Of a stretch of 64,000 nt of DNA, positions 47,127 to 55,827 are shown piece by piece. The notes beneath the pieces are model-generated. The model made no database searches, was not told where the DNA came from, and saw nothing but the letters and a program-made list of their open reading frames with translations. Location of the stretch: NCBI RefSeq assembly GCF_031127905.1, contig NZ_JARXIC010000022.1, forward strand, positions 1 through 64,000, in the 5' to 3' direction. Position 1 is the first letter of the stretch. The number at the start of each line of letters is the position of its first letter. Source of the stretch: Thalassobacterium sedimentorum. Lineage in GTDB: Bacteria > Verrucomicrobiota > Verrucomicrobiia > Opitutales > Coraliomargaritaceae. A program made the translations under genes and the position numbers.

Positions 47127-47642
47127 ATGAATATCGAGTCCTACATCCGCACCATTCCAGACTTTCCCCAGCCTGGCGTGACTTTTCGCGATTTTACGCC
47201 TTTGCTGGCACATGGGCCGGCTTTTAAGGCTTTGGTTGATCAGTTGAGTGCGCGTTATGCTGAGAAGTCAATTGATGTCGTAGTTGGGATAGAGGCACGT
47301 GGTTTCGTTCTCGCATCTGCGTTGGCCTACGCCTTGGGCGCAGGCACGGTTTTGATTCGTAAAGCGGGTAAGTTGCCACACCAGACACATGCGCAGGAGT
47401 ATGAGTTGGAGTATGGTTCCAGTGTCTTGGAGATCAGTTGCGATGCCTTGCAGGCGGGGCAACGGGTGTTGGTGGTGGATGATGTGCTGGCCACCGGCGG
47501 CACTGTGGGGGCGGCCATCAAATTGTTACAAGAGCACTTTTCGCTCGCACTCGAAGAGCTGGTTTTTCTGATTGAACTCGATGATTTAAAGGGCCGCGAA
47601 AAGTTGTCGGGGTTATCGGTTCATTCGGTATTTCATTATTAA
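47127..47642 (+). CDS. apt: Adenine phosphoribosyltransferase, 171 aa
   Basis: Purine salvage enzyme: adenine + PRPP to AMP + diphosphate. Type I phosphoribosyltransferase signature VLVVDDVLATGGTVGAA, the leading PDFPQPGVTFRDFTPLL and the GIEARGFVLASALAYALG segment are diagnostic. The start is the ATG of MNIESYIRTI, with GAGAGA seven bases before it. The frame stays open 33 codons upstream, but that part is not conserved. Confidence 0.97.
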   Translation: MNIESYIRTIPDFPQPGVTFRDFTPLLAHGPAFKALVDQLSARYAEKSIDVVVGIEARGFVLASALAYALGAGTVLIRKAGKLPHQTHAQEYELEYGSSVLEISCDALQAGQRVLVVDDVLATGGTVGAAIKLLQEHFSLALEELVFLIELDDLKGREKLSGLSVHSVFHY

Positions 47643-47681
47643 TTGAAGAGGCATGGCGCCTGCTTTGAAACTGTGTTTACT

Positions 47682-48656
47682 ATGAAAATGAAAATTTGGT
47701 GTAATCTTTCTCTCGGCGATGCGGAACGACAGTTGTTGTGTGATGGGCTCCAAGGGCATGAGTTGATCGAGTCTCAGGTCGGGGCTTCGTCGGTGTTGGC
47801 CGCAGCTGATCACGATGAAAGTCTCTATCAGGCAGATATTGCGTTGGGGCAACCAACGACTGAGGATGTTTTAACTGCACCGAAGTTGAAATTTTTGCAG
47901 ATCACCAGCGCCGGATATACCCGTTATGATACGCCTGCTTTTCGGGCGGGCGTGCGGGAGCGAAATATTATCGTCGCGAACAGCTCGTCTGTATATGATT
48001 TACCCTGTGCCGAGCATTTGATGTCTTTCATGTTAGCGCAAAGTCGTAACTTGCCGGCAGCGCTTGCCGAGAATACATGTGGGAATGGCACTCTGGAATG
48101 GAATACACTGCGTGCGGGGTGTCGACCTTTAGCCGGGCAGTCGCTACTCATCTTGGGATACGGTGCCATTGGCGAAATGTTTGTAAAGTTGCTAGCTCCC
48201 TTTGATATGGAAGTGGTTGCTGTGCGTCGATCGCCGACTGGGCATGAGTTGGTACGTACGGTCGCTTTGGACGCTTTGCCTGAGCTTTTGGGTCGGGTGG
48301 ATCATGTGGTCAATATTCTGCCAGATAGCGCGGAGACCTTGAATTTCGTCGACGCGAAATTCCTGAGTCTGATGAAAGCGGGAGCCACCTTTTATAATAT
48401 TGGCCGGGGCACCACGGTAAACCAGATCGATTTGGCAGATGCCTTGCGCTCAAATCATCTCCATTCAGCCTGGTTGGATGTGACTGATCCGGAACCTCTA
48501 CCACAATCGCATCCTTTGCGTCAATTATCCAATTGCTACATGACACCGCATACAGCGGGGGGGCATGCCGGCGAGTCTATCAGTGTGATTCGACATTTTC
48601 TGAAGAATCTAGCAGCCTTCGAGTCGGGGCAAGCATTACGCAATCAAATTATGTAA
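47682..48656 (+). CDS. D-isomer-specific 2-hydroxyacid dehydrogenase, 324 aa
   Basis: An NAD-dependent dehydrogenase of the glyoxylate/phosphoglycerate dehydrogenase superfamily. The dinucleotide motif is LLILGYGAIGEMF. The domain-swap segment VYDLPCAEHLMSFMLA precedes it, and the substrate/catalytic region shows FYNIGRGTTVNQIDLADAL, DVTDPEPLP and a histidine in MTPHTAGGH. The substrate is not resolved. The start is the ATG of MKMKIWCNL; a second ATG lies two codons later and a TTG 13 codons earlier. It ends five bases from the convergent peroxiredoxin gene. Confidence 0.88.
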   Translation: MKMKIWCNLSLGDAERQLLCDGLQGHELIESQVGASSVLAAADHDESLYQADIALGQPTTEDVLTAPKLKFLQITSAGYTRYDTPAFRAGVRERNIIVANSSSVYDLPCAEHLMSFMLAQSRNLPAALAENTCGNGTLEWNTLRAGCRPLAGQSLLILGYGAIGEMFVKLLAPFDMEVVAVRRSPTGHELVRTVALDALPELLGRVDHVVNILPDSAETLNFVDAKFLSLMKAGATFYNIGRGTTVNQIDLADALRSNHLHSAWLDVTDPEPLPQSHPLRQLSNCYMTPHTAGGHAGESISVIRHFLKNLAAFESGQALRNQIM

Positions 48657-48661
48657 GTTCT

Positions 48662-49318
48662 TCAGCGTGAGTTTTGTAAGGCGTTGATTACATCTTCCGG
48701 TTCCGCGCGGCTCCGATAGTCGACGTCGATTGATCGCCAGATGACACGACCACTGCGATCGACTATAAAAATCGCAGGTATCGGTAGTCGGCTGCCATTG
48801 CCCTGGTTGATTTCGACTAGGTCGAGTCCACGGTCCTTGCGCATATGATCTAAAAATAAGCTGGGCACGTCCCAAGCGACTCCATACTGCATCGCAACAT
48901 CGCAATCCTGATCGGAGAGCACTGTGAATTCTAGTTTGTCTCTTTCGATTTGAGATAAGGAGTTGTCGGGTTTTTGTGGGCTGATGGCTACTAGTTGAGC
49001 ACCTAAATCTTGAATCTCCTGGATGCGTGATTGTAGGGCATGTATCTGTAAGTTGCAGTAGGGACACCAACTGCCACGATAAAATACGAGCACGACAGCA
49101 CCTGATCGTACAAGTGAGTTCAATGCTACTGGATGATTATGTGCGTCCTGCAAATTGAATTCAGGCGCTGGTTGACCAATCGCAATTGCCTGAGCACCTA
49201 CGCCTGTTTCGCGAGCTGCTACGATGAGTTTATCGACTTCTAGCATAAACTCTGGTTTTATCTGACGTGTTTTTGCCACTTGAGCGGCTAGTTGATCTTT
49301 TAAATTTGGCATATTCAT
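48662..49318 (-). CDS. Peroxiredoxin-like AhpC/TSA family protein, 218 aa
   Basis: A thioredoxin-fold protein with the active-site segment YRGSWCPYCNLQIHAL (cysteines at about 85 and 88). The CxxC arrangement is that of the peroxiredoxin-like 2 group rather than the PxxxTxxC of classic 2-Cys peroxiredoxins. It probably reduces peroxides or acts as a thiol oxidoreductase in the cytoplasm. The first 40 residues form a helix-rich leader of the kind this group often has. No signal peptide. Confidence 0.87.
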   Translation of the reverse strand: MNMPNLKDQLAAQVAKTRQIKPEFMLEVDKLIVAARETGVGAQAIAIGQPAPEFNLQDAHNHPVALNSLVRSGAVVLVFYRGSWCPYCNLQIHALQSRIQEIQDLGAQLVAISPQKPDNSLSQIERDKLEFTVLSDQDCDVAMQYGVAWDVPSLFLDHMRKDRGLDLVEINQGNGSRLPIPAIFIVDRSGRVIWRSIDVDYRSRAEPEDVINALQNSR

Positions 49319-49499
49319 ATGAATGTATCGTTTTCACGAATTTGCCAGTCGAGGGGTGATTTATTGTGCGAGATCGGTATCGGCACTGATCGCAATATGT
49401 ATGTTAGGATTTTTGCAGGCTGGTCAATTTAGCGGGAGACAGAATTAGTCTGGAGTTTAGGGGCGTGACAATGCCTGTGCTGGCACTATCAGTTCCTGT

Positions 49500-50342
49500 A
49501 TGTTGAGTGCTGATATTAAGGTTATATTTCAAGATATAGATGGATGTCTAAACCCTGAGGACGGGGAGGCGTTTGGAGTGGCCACGGACTGGGAACCGAC
49601 CATGAATCAAATTCGTATGTTGCGCTCAATCGATGACGCTGTAGAGGCTTCGACACTTGATTTTTTTGTGATGAATACGGGACGCCCCTGGTCTTTGGTG
49701 CGCAACATCGTTCAGCATTTTAAGAGCTCAAAGCTGCGCTATTGTCTATTGGAGCATGCATGCGTTCTGTATGATCGTGAAACTGATCGCACGATTGATT
49801 GCGCGGCGTTGGCCAAGCGCTATGGCTTTGTTGCACTGGCGGACCGTTATGAGAATATTCGAATAATTGAAAAGTTGATTGCCTGGTATCGTGCGCGTGG
49901 ACAGGCCCAATTGGAGGCACATTATGGTGTGGATCTCTCGCCGATTGAGAAGTTTGGCAATTTGTCTTTTGTCATTCCCGTAGAGGCTGATGGTGGCGAG
50001 GTGCTGCAGAGAATTGAATCGCTGGCACGTGCGGACTTGGATCCACTGCAGATCGATCAATTAGACTTTGTACGTTCCGATCGTTATATAGATGTGTTGC
50101 CGGGTATTCACAAATTGGACGGTATTCACTTGCTAACCAAGCATCTAGGTGTCGCCCTGAATGAGGCAATGGCGGTAGGTGACTATCTGAATGATTTGAC
50201 GGTTTTTGAATGCTTCGATCAAGTGATGTGTCCAGCGAATGCGCATCCGGATATCCAAGCATTGGCCCGTTCCAAAGGCAGTGGGGGTTTTGTGAGCCGC
50301 TTGTCATATGGGGCGGCATTACTACAGTTGCTTTCAGACTAA
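49500..50342 (+). CDS. HAD-superfamily phosphatase (Cof-like), 280 aa
   Basis: The HAD motifs are all visible: motif I FQDIDGCLNP with the two aspartates D12 and D14, a motif II-like VMNTGRP, and the Mg-binding motif IV AVGDYLNDLTVFE. The cap region (about residues 85-195) follows the Cof/sucrose-phosphatase type. It probably dephosphorylates a sugar phosphate or similar small compound. A glutamine precedes the first catalytic Asp, which is unusual but not inactivating. Confidence 0.85.
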   Translation: MLSADIKVIFQDIDGCLNPEDGEAFGVATDWEPTMNQIRMLRSIDDAVEASTLDFFVMNTGRPWSLVRNIVQHFKSSKLRYCLLEHACVLYDRETDRTIDCAALAKRYGFVALADRYENIRIIEKLIAWYRARGQAQLEAHYGVDLSPIEKFGNLSFVIPVEADGGEVLQRIESLARADLDPLQIDQLDFVRSDRYIDVLPGIHKLDGIHLLTKHLGVALNEAMAVGDYLNDLTVFECFDQVMCPANAHPDIQALARSKGSGGFVSRLSYGAALLQLLSD

Positions 50343-50377
50343 GTCGCAGCGCTTGCTAGCTAGAGTGAGAAGGGCGC

Positions 50378-50824
50378 TTAAGTTTGTCGTGCACATGTGA
50401 GAAATACTTGTCTCAGCTCATCCCAATTGGGGTCGTCTTCTACGTTTAACTGAATCGGCAGCTTGGGGACAGAAGCGAGCGCTTGATTGATGCGAATGCC
50501 CACCTCGTTTACATCAGACAAATAGAAGTGCCACTCGCGGGTGCCACGGGTGGTATAAACAAAGGCAAGTATGGCTGCGAGATCGGGGTCGAGTGCTTCC
50601 AGTAGTCGATCTTCGAAAACTTTCATGTCAGCGCTTTGGGTATCGCTTGGCATGCCACTGCTGTCGGTAACTTCAAATGTCCATACGATCGTGAGTCGTC
50701 TAGGGTAGTTCGCATCTGCTAAAAAGTGCTGCAAACTGGGGCGAAAGCGTAGCACGCTAGGATTATTCGGATCCTTTCCCTTTGCGATGCTCCAAGCGTC
50801 AGAGTTGGCGGCGACTATTTTCAT
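50378..50824 (-). CDS. DUF695 family protein, 148 aa
   Basis: The protein has the family's characteristic order: LTIVWTFEVTDSSGMPSD, then a helix with EDRLLEALD, then LAFVYTTRGTREWHFYLSD, followed by DDPNWDEL. These domains are compact alpha/beta folds found alone or fused in many bacteria with no known biochemical role. It is the last gene of a minus-strand operon with the cyclase and the uracil-DNA glycosylase; spacing to the cyclase is 25 bases. Confidence 0.83.
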   Translation of the reverse strand: MKIVAANSDAWSIAKGKDPNNPSVLRFRPSLQHFLADANYPRRLTIVWTFEVTDSSGMPSDTQSADMKVFEDRLLEALDPDLAAILAFVYTTRGTREWHFYLSDVNEVGIRINQALASVPKLPIQLNVEDDPNWDELRQVFLTCARQT

Positions 50825-50849
50825 ATTGGAACGTGGCGATTTTTAGGGC

Positions 50850-51815
50850 TTATTTGGTGAAGTATGCCCAAACATTGTGGCGTCCATACGGTTTGATGTG
50901 GGCCACGTATTCTTGTTTCTTTATTTCCAGAGGCAAGTTCGGCACGGCGCGGTCGACGTAGACCCGGTCGCCGGGGCAGGCGCTACATAGGCGGCTCGCA
51001 ATATTGATGGGGCGGCCTATGTAATCATTACCAATTTCAAGATGGCTGGCCAAGCCGAAGCAGATGCCGGCGCCAATTTCCTGTGGGGCTCCATGGGTGA
51101 AGTGAGGGCTATCCTTGACCATGGACCAGGTGTGGCGAAGGTTGAGTGCCGCGTTGAGAGCTTCGCGCACCGCGATTTCGCGATCAGTCGGGCTGGTTTC
51201 CCAAATCGCTAAGACTCCATCGCCGAGGAATTTGGTCATTTCAGGGGGGAAGCGTTGCAGGGCTCGGTTGACCATATGGTAGAAGGCGGACATCAGACCA
51301 CATGTGTAGGGGGATTCAATTTCGGGCTTTTCACAAAAAAGGCTAAATCCGCGAATATCGATGACGAGTGCCAGCACTTCGCAGGGCTTTCCAAATTCGA
51401 CTTCTGGTTCATTATTCTCGATGAAGGGGTAGTTGGTGTAGATTTCCTCTTCAAATTGATAATAATTCGATTTTGTTACAGAGTCGCTGTAAAAGCTAAG
51501 TCCTTGTAAGTAGCGATCATAGGCAACTGGACGGTATTGGAGTTCAGATACGCCATATCCGTCGCTGTGTTGAGTGCGACTGGTATAGAAGCGCGCTGAG
51601 TATTTGCGCACGCGTTCTTCTTTGCCCTTCAGCTTATGAAGTACCTTAGACACTTCCGGTTCGTCCAGCACGATGAAGCACTCAAAGCCGTCGACGGTAA
51701 AATAGACATATTTGTATTCAGGATGTACGGTTTGGAAGCGACTGCAGATGTCCCAGAAATCTCGAAATTCCAGACCTGATATAGGATATTGTCTTTGTAT
51801 GATGGTTTGCGCCAT
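50850..51815 (-). CDS. Class III adenylate/guanylate cyclase, 321 aa
   Basis: An N-terminal domain of about 125 residues of unknown type precedes a class III nucleotidyl cyclase catalytic domain. The first metal Asp is in LALVIDIRGFSLF and the second in MTKFLGDGVLAIW, where the lysine is a base-specificity residue. The transition-state Asn and Arg appear in DYIGRPINIASRLC. All key catalytic residues therefore seem present. The Lys/Asp pattern favours ATP as substrate. No membrane segment or CBS/PAS domain is seen. The cyclase probably produces cAMP in response to a signal sensed by the N-terminal part. Confidence 0.9.
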   Translation of the reverse strand: MAQTIIQRQYPISGLEFRDFWDICSRFQTVHPEYKYVYFTVDGFECFIVLDEPEVSKVLHKLKGKEERVRKYSARFYTSRTQHSDGYGVSELQYRPVAYDRYLQGLSFYSDSVTKSNYYQFEEEIYTNYPFIENNEPEVEFGKPCEVLALVIDIRGFSLFCEKPEIESPYTCGLMSAFYHMVNRALQRFPPEMTKFLGDGVLAIWETSPTDREIAVREALNAALNLRHTWSMVKDSPHFTHGAPQEIGAGICFGLASHLEIGNDYIGRPINIASRLCSACPGDRVYVDRAVPNLPLEIKKQEYVAHIKPYGRHNVWAYFTK

Positions 51816-51842
51816 ATGTCCTTAGTGTCTGAATCCGTGCGG

Positions 51843-52775
51843 CTAGGCTTTGGGAAGGAAGAAACCGCGTTGCTTGTCATTGATCTCGAGTTCACATTTC
51901 TCCATGACCAGTAACATGTCTTCCCAGGCCATGCGTTTCGTTTTGAGTGTGCCGTTGCGCAAAAGATAGGATGGGTGAAAAGTGATCATAACAGGGATAT
52001 TCTCGAAAGTGGCCCAAGTGCCGCGCACGGAGCCTAATTTACGCTCCGGATTGGGGCCGAGTAGGCCAGTGACAGCTGCGTTGCCGAGTGCTACGATGAC
52101 CTTAGGCTTAATGATTTGAACCTGTGCCTGTAGGTAGGGGAGGCAGAATTGCATTTCTTCTATCGTGGGCGGGCGATTGCCGTAGGGCTTGTCGTGTTCA
52201 GGACGCCATTTTAATATGTTGGTGATGTATACCTCTTCGCGGGAGAGTCCCATGGCACTGATGATTTTGGACAGCAATTGTCCTGCTTTACCGACGGCAG
52301 GTTCGCCTGTGCGTTCCTCTTCCGTGCCTGGTGCTTCGCCGCAGAAAAAGATGTCGGCTTGATGAGAGCCAGCTCCGAAGACGACCTGACCTTGCGCGCT
52401 GAGGTGCTTTCGGCAAACCTCACAGTTTTCGACACGTTCTTGTAACCACTGCAGTTGAGTGACAGAATCGCCCGCTGGGAGTGAAATTTCCGGAGGCGCT
52501 GGTAAGCGCGGAGCAGCAGGGGCTGGCTCGACCAGCTGTGCGGGAGCGCGGTCCTTGCTTGTTGTGGAGGGCTTGATCAGATCATGTAGGTCCGCGTGCA
52601 CAGCCGAGGTTACGCGTCTGTCATGCGCAGTGTTGCCTGTCGTGGCTTTCGCCGCCAATTTTGAAGCTTTAGACGCGATTAGATCCAAGGTGTCATCTTT
52701 CACAAAGACACGGTTCACACCATCACGTTGTAAACGTCTTAACTCATTTGCAATTGCTTCCAGACCTGAGGACAT
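51843..52775 (-). CDS. Family 4-type uracil-DNA glycosylase, 310 aa
   Basis: Removes uracil from DNA in base excision repair. The catalytic domain occupies about residues 110-300, with FFCGEAPGTEEERTGEPAVG as motif A, shown here in part as GEAPGTEEERTGEPAVG, and ITFHPSYLLR as the C-terminal motif. Two of the usual iron-sulfur cysteines appear as CEVC and one as FCLPYL, but the position that is Cys in KCRPP of the classic enzymes is Trp here (LKWRPEH). The first 100 residues are a variable, Pro/Ala-rich leader. It is first of a three-gene minus-strand operon with the cyclase 27 bases downstream. Confidence 0.88.
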   Translation of the reverse strand: MSSGLEAIANELRRLQRDGVNRVFVKDDTLDLIASKASKLAAKATTGNTAHDRRVTSAVHADLHDLIKPSTTSKDRAPAQLVEPAPAAPRLPAPPEISLPAGDSVTQLQWLQERVENCEVCRKHLSAQGQVVFGAGSHQADIFFCGEAPGTEEERTGEPAVGKAGQLLSKIISAMGLSREEVYITNILKWRPEHDKPYGNRPPTIEEMQFCLPYLQAQVQIIKPKVIVALGNAAVTGLLGPNPERKLGSVRGTWATFENIPVMITFHPSYLLRNGTLKTKRMAWEDMLLVMEKCELEINDKQRGFFLPKA

Positions 52776-53267
52776 GTTGTGAGCGTTGCGGATGGGGTGC
52801 GGCGCGTCGAGTCACTTTTCGTTGTGGCTACGAATAAAGCGATACGGGTGCTAGGGGAGGTCTCCCAAACGTGCGCCACAGCTGCGCAGCTATGCGACTC
52901 GACTGAGCCAAAGCCCCCAGATGGCAATACGATACTGAAAAAGTTGACTCTGATGGAGTGATGACTGCATGAGTGTCGTAGTTTATGTTATTTAATGGGC
53001 TTATCTTATATAGTATTGGCACGTGTTTTTTCTTTGTTGTAAACTTTAGAGGTGGGTGTTGTGTGTCCGTATTATGGGGTTAGTTGCTTATCCTGTGGTA
53101 TTACTTAACCTTATTTATTGTATAAAAATTGCGTTCAGATAGAATTTTAGCATTAAGAAAGTGTAAAAAGTCTAGCTTCACTATATTGTGACTTTACGGG
53201 ATGCTGGTAACGGGCCCATATTGGCCCCGTACCAATCCTGTATCAGCAGTGACCCCAGCTCCAAATT
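52776..53267. other. Intergenic stretch between divergent operons, no gene seen
   Basis: About 490 bases, increasingly AT-rich to the right. Short open frames near 52779-52961 have no conserved look or ribosome binding site. It must hold promoters for the minus-strand glycosylase operon and the plus-strand membrane-protein/pseudokinase cluster, but I see no confident -35/-10 pair, operator or RNA. Confidence 0.5.
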
Positions 53268-54776
53268 ATGTCTGAGAAAGCAACATTACTCACTTCTATT
53301 CCACCGGTCGAAAAATCGGATTCAAATGATAGTCGTCCAGCACTTTTGTCGCCAACTCCCGTTGAAACTAAAAAAATCCAGCCGATCCAGCCAGTTCAGC
53401 CAGAGTCTAAGGCGCAGTCATTAACTTCGGTTCCGGCTAAAGCGAAAGCTGAATTAAAAGTAGAACCGAAAATTCAGGCTAAAGTCGAGCAGAAGAGTTC
53501 TGAAAAAGTGTCTTTACTTTCACAAACGAGAGAGGCGCCCCCAGTGGCTAAGGCACCGGTGCTTTCGGAGTTTGAAAGACCTCAGAATACTGAACCTGTT
53601 CGCCCAGTTGAGCCGGCAGTGGTCAAGCCTGTTGCGCTGTTGGAAACGGTAGATATTGAAGCAGTTGCGGAGGAACCCAGTTCGTTGACAATGTTGCAGG
53701 TGGCAACGTACGCGTCCTTTGTTTTGAATTTTGTCCTAGCGGGGGCGGTGGCGGTTGTTCTGTTTAAGAAGGCGTTGCAGCTTGCTGAAGAGCGCTATGT
53801 TGTTAGCGCAAAGGCGATGGCAATTGCTGGCATCTTGATTATGTTGCATGGCTTCTTTGCGACTTATCTTTATGCTTCGCACTTGAATCAAACCGTCAGT
53901 TCTGCCCCCTTATTTATAACCATGGCAGTTTGGGTATTTGTGGGGCCTGCAGTTGGGTTTATTACGCGTAATTTGCTTTCGCGTGGTCATAAGCCCAGCA
54001 TGAAGCATTCGTTGATGGATGCTGGAATTTACGGTGTCATCTTTTTTCTGACTGCCTGTGGAGTTAGCTCAGGTATTAAGACTAATGCGGCGCTCTTGGC
54101 CTCGATTATGGCAGGTTTTTTAATGATCGTGCCGATTGCCCGCTCTATGACGGCGTTTGGTGTCGCTAAGGCGCGTCATCGTGAGTTGAACGAACCCTGT
54201 GAGAAAATCCTGATTTACGGCCTACTGATACTGCCTGCTTTATTGCCAGCCTTAGCATTTGCCCATGTTTGTGGGCTTAGCGATTCGTTGACTCTATTTT
54301 TGATTAATTTTATCACATTTGATTTCTTGTTGGTGGTGAGTTTGTCACTGATTGCGTCGGCGGAGCAGTTTATTCCTGAACCTGCGGAGGCAACTCCGTC
54401 TGTTCAAGAGAAGCCGAAGTCGATACCAGCTGTGGCATCGACAGGGGCCAAATCCGTTAAAAAGTCGGTGAAGTCAACGCCCGCTCCACAGCCCGAGAAG
54501 GTGATGACCGGTAATCCTGATGATCCGATTATTCAGTTTCTGAATGGAGAAACCGGGGATGATGAGGTGGCTCCAGTCGTCGAGAAAATTGCTTCGACCT
54601 CCAAGCCGGCGGCACGTAGTTTACCGCCGCGGAAGCCAGGTCTGCCGGGCATTAAGCCTCCTAAGAAACCTGGCTCGAGTCATGCTGCAAAGACTCCCAG
54701 TGCGCCCAATGCGCCTAAGGCACCCAATGCCCCGTCACGAGTCCGGGCGCCTGCTAAGCCTAAGAAACGCTTCTAA
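53268..54776 (+). CDS. Seven-helix membrane protein with long Pro/Lys-rich tails, 502 aa
   Basis: Residues 1-140 are low-complexity, rich in Pro, Lys, Glu, Val and Ser (KIQPIQPVQPE, VRPVEPAVVKPV). Residues 143-366 hold about seven hydrophobic segments: about 143-166, 183-204, 213-235, 250-270, 274-298, 313-336 and 340-366. The rest is another disordered tail that becomes strongly basic and proline-rich (PPRKPGLPGIKPPKKPG, and APNAPKAPNAP near the end, closing with KPKKRF). I recognise no family. Such tails often bind partner proteins or nucleic acid. It is the first gene of a seven-gene plus-strand cluster and may be the membrane anchor for the encoded kinase-like protein 45 bases downstream. 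Confidence 0.8.
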   Translation: MSEKATLLTSIPPVEKSDSNDSRPALLSPTPVETKKIQPIQPVQPESKAQSLTSVPAKAKAELKVEPKIQAKVEQKSSEKVSLLSQTREAPPVAKAPVLSEFERPQNTEPVRPVEPAVVKPVALLETVDIEAVAEEPSSLTMLQVATYASFVLNFVLAGAVAVVLFKKALQLAEERYVVSAKAMAIAGILIMLHGFFATYLYASHLNQTVSSAPLFITMAVWVFVGPAVGFITRNLLSRGHKPSMKHSLMDAGIYGVIFFLTACGVSSGIKTNAALLASIMAGFLMIVPIARSMTAFGVAKARHRELNEPCEKILIYGLLILPALLPALAFAHVCGLSDSLTLFLINFITFDFLLVVSLSLIASAEQFIPEPAEATPSVQEKPKSIPAVASTGAKSVKKSVKSTPAPQPEKVMTGNPDDPIIQFLNGETGDDEVAPVVEKIASTSKPAARSLPPRKPGLPGIKPPKKPGSSHAAKTPSAPNAPKAPNAPSRVRAPAKPKKRF

Positions 54777-54821
54777 ATTCACTTATTGTCAAAATAACTT
54801 AACTTCAAAATATTTACCCCA

Positions 54822-55778
54822 ATGATTATGGATATTTCTGGTATGGGATTCACTGATGAGCTTTGCTCGCTTCAACCGGGCATGAGCCTCGGTAACTTGC
54901 ACATAGTCAGTTTTATTGGTAAAGGAGCCATCGGTGAGGTGTATTTGGCACAGCATGAGATGCTGGGAAAGGAATTCGCGGTAAAAGTGATTCCCAAGGG
55001 ATTTAATGGAGAAGACGGTGCGACTGTTTTTAAGCAGGCTGCCCGAATTCAGACGAAGCTCGATCATCCGAATATTTTGCGTATCGACGATTTGGGGGAA
55101 GAGGATATGTTCTATTGGTTGCGAATGGAGCACGTGGAGGGGGAAGTCACTGCAGATAAGGTGAGAATACGCACTCTGGATGACTTGATGCGTAATAACA
55201 AAGGCCCGTTGAGTGAAGAGGAAGTACATTACTATCTGTATTATCTCTTACTCGGCTTGGATCATGCTCACAACGAAGGTATTATTCATGCTGACCTGAA
55301 GCCTGCGAATGTGTTGATCACTGAGGATGGTGTGAAAATTTCGGAGCTGGGAGTCACTGATTTAATTGGACATGCATGGGATGATTTCCACTTACTGCGT
55401 AACGATGTGCGTTTGGAACCGACGCCTTTTGATCCATTGCCAGGTTTTAGTCGCGCACTCCCTTCATTGCTCAATGCATTTGAGTATTACAGTCCAGAGC
55501 AGCGCGCTGGTAAGCAGCCCGATATTGCCAGTAATCTGTATACGGTAGGTTTGATGACGTATCGTATGCTAACTGGGCGGCATTGCCTGTCGTTGGATTT
55601 ACCGACTAAAGCGGTCAATGGAATCAATCCGCGGTGGGATGCATGGATGAAACAAGCGTTGGCTTATGATCCAGAGGATCGCTTCCAATCTGCCTCCGAT
55701 ATGCTACATGCGATTCCTGGACTCGATGCCGGTGAAGAAGCCGAGGATTCTGCATCTTCGGAGCAGGCAGCTAGTTAA
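54822..55778 (+). CDS. Serine/threonine protein kinase-like protein with degenerate active site, 318 aa
   Basis: The fold is clear: glycine loop IGKGAIGEVYLA (32-43), ATP-anchoring lysine K55 (FAVKVIPKG), catalytic loop HADLKPANVLI (156-166), YYSPEQRAG in place of APE, and GINPRWDAWMKQAL near the end. Several key residues have changed. The HRD arginine is Ala. The DFG is E175-L-G (KISELGV), so the metal-binding Asp is replaced by Glu. The helix-C glutamate position in KQAARIQTKL appears to be Ala. This suggests a pseudokinase or a very weak kinase, used as a scaffold or ATP-sensing switch. There is no membrane helix. It may be served by the neighbouring membrane protein. Confidence 0.88.
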   Translation: MIMDISGMGFTDELCSLQPGMSLGNLHIVSFIGKGAIGEVYLAQHEMLGKEFAVKVIPKGFNGEDGATVFKQAARIQTKLDHPNILRIDDLGEEDMFYWLRMEHVEGEVTADKVRIRTLDDLMRNNKGPLSEEEVHYYLYYLLLGLDHAHNEGIIHADLKPANVLITEDGVKISELGVTDLIGHAWDDFHLLRNDVRLEPTPFDPLPGFSRALPSLLNAFEYYSPEQRAGKQPDIASNLYTVGLMTYRMLTGRHCLSLDLPTKAVNGINPRWDAWMKQALAYDPEDRFQSASDMLHAIPGLDAGEEAEDSASSEQAAS

Positions 55779-55827
55779 GATTTCACTTTCTAATTACAAC
55801 AGATCATCACAAACTCTAAATAAAATC

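Noticed and set aside
52779-52961. 60-codon frame downstream of the uracil-DNA glycosylase start
   Set aside because: It overlaps the presumed promoter region and lacks a ribosome binding site or conserved look.
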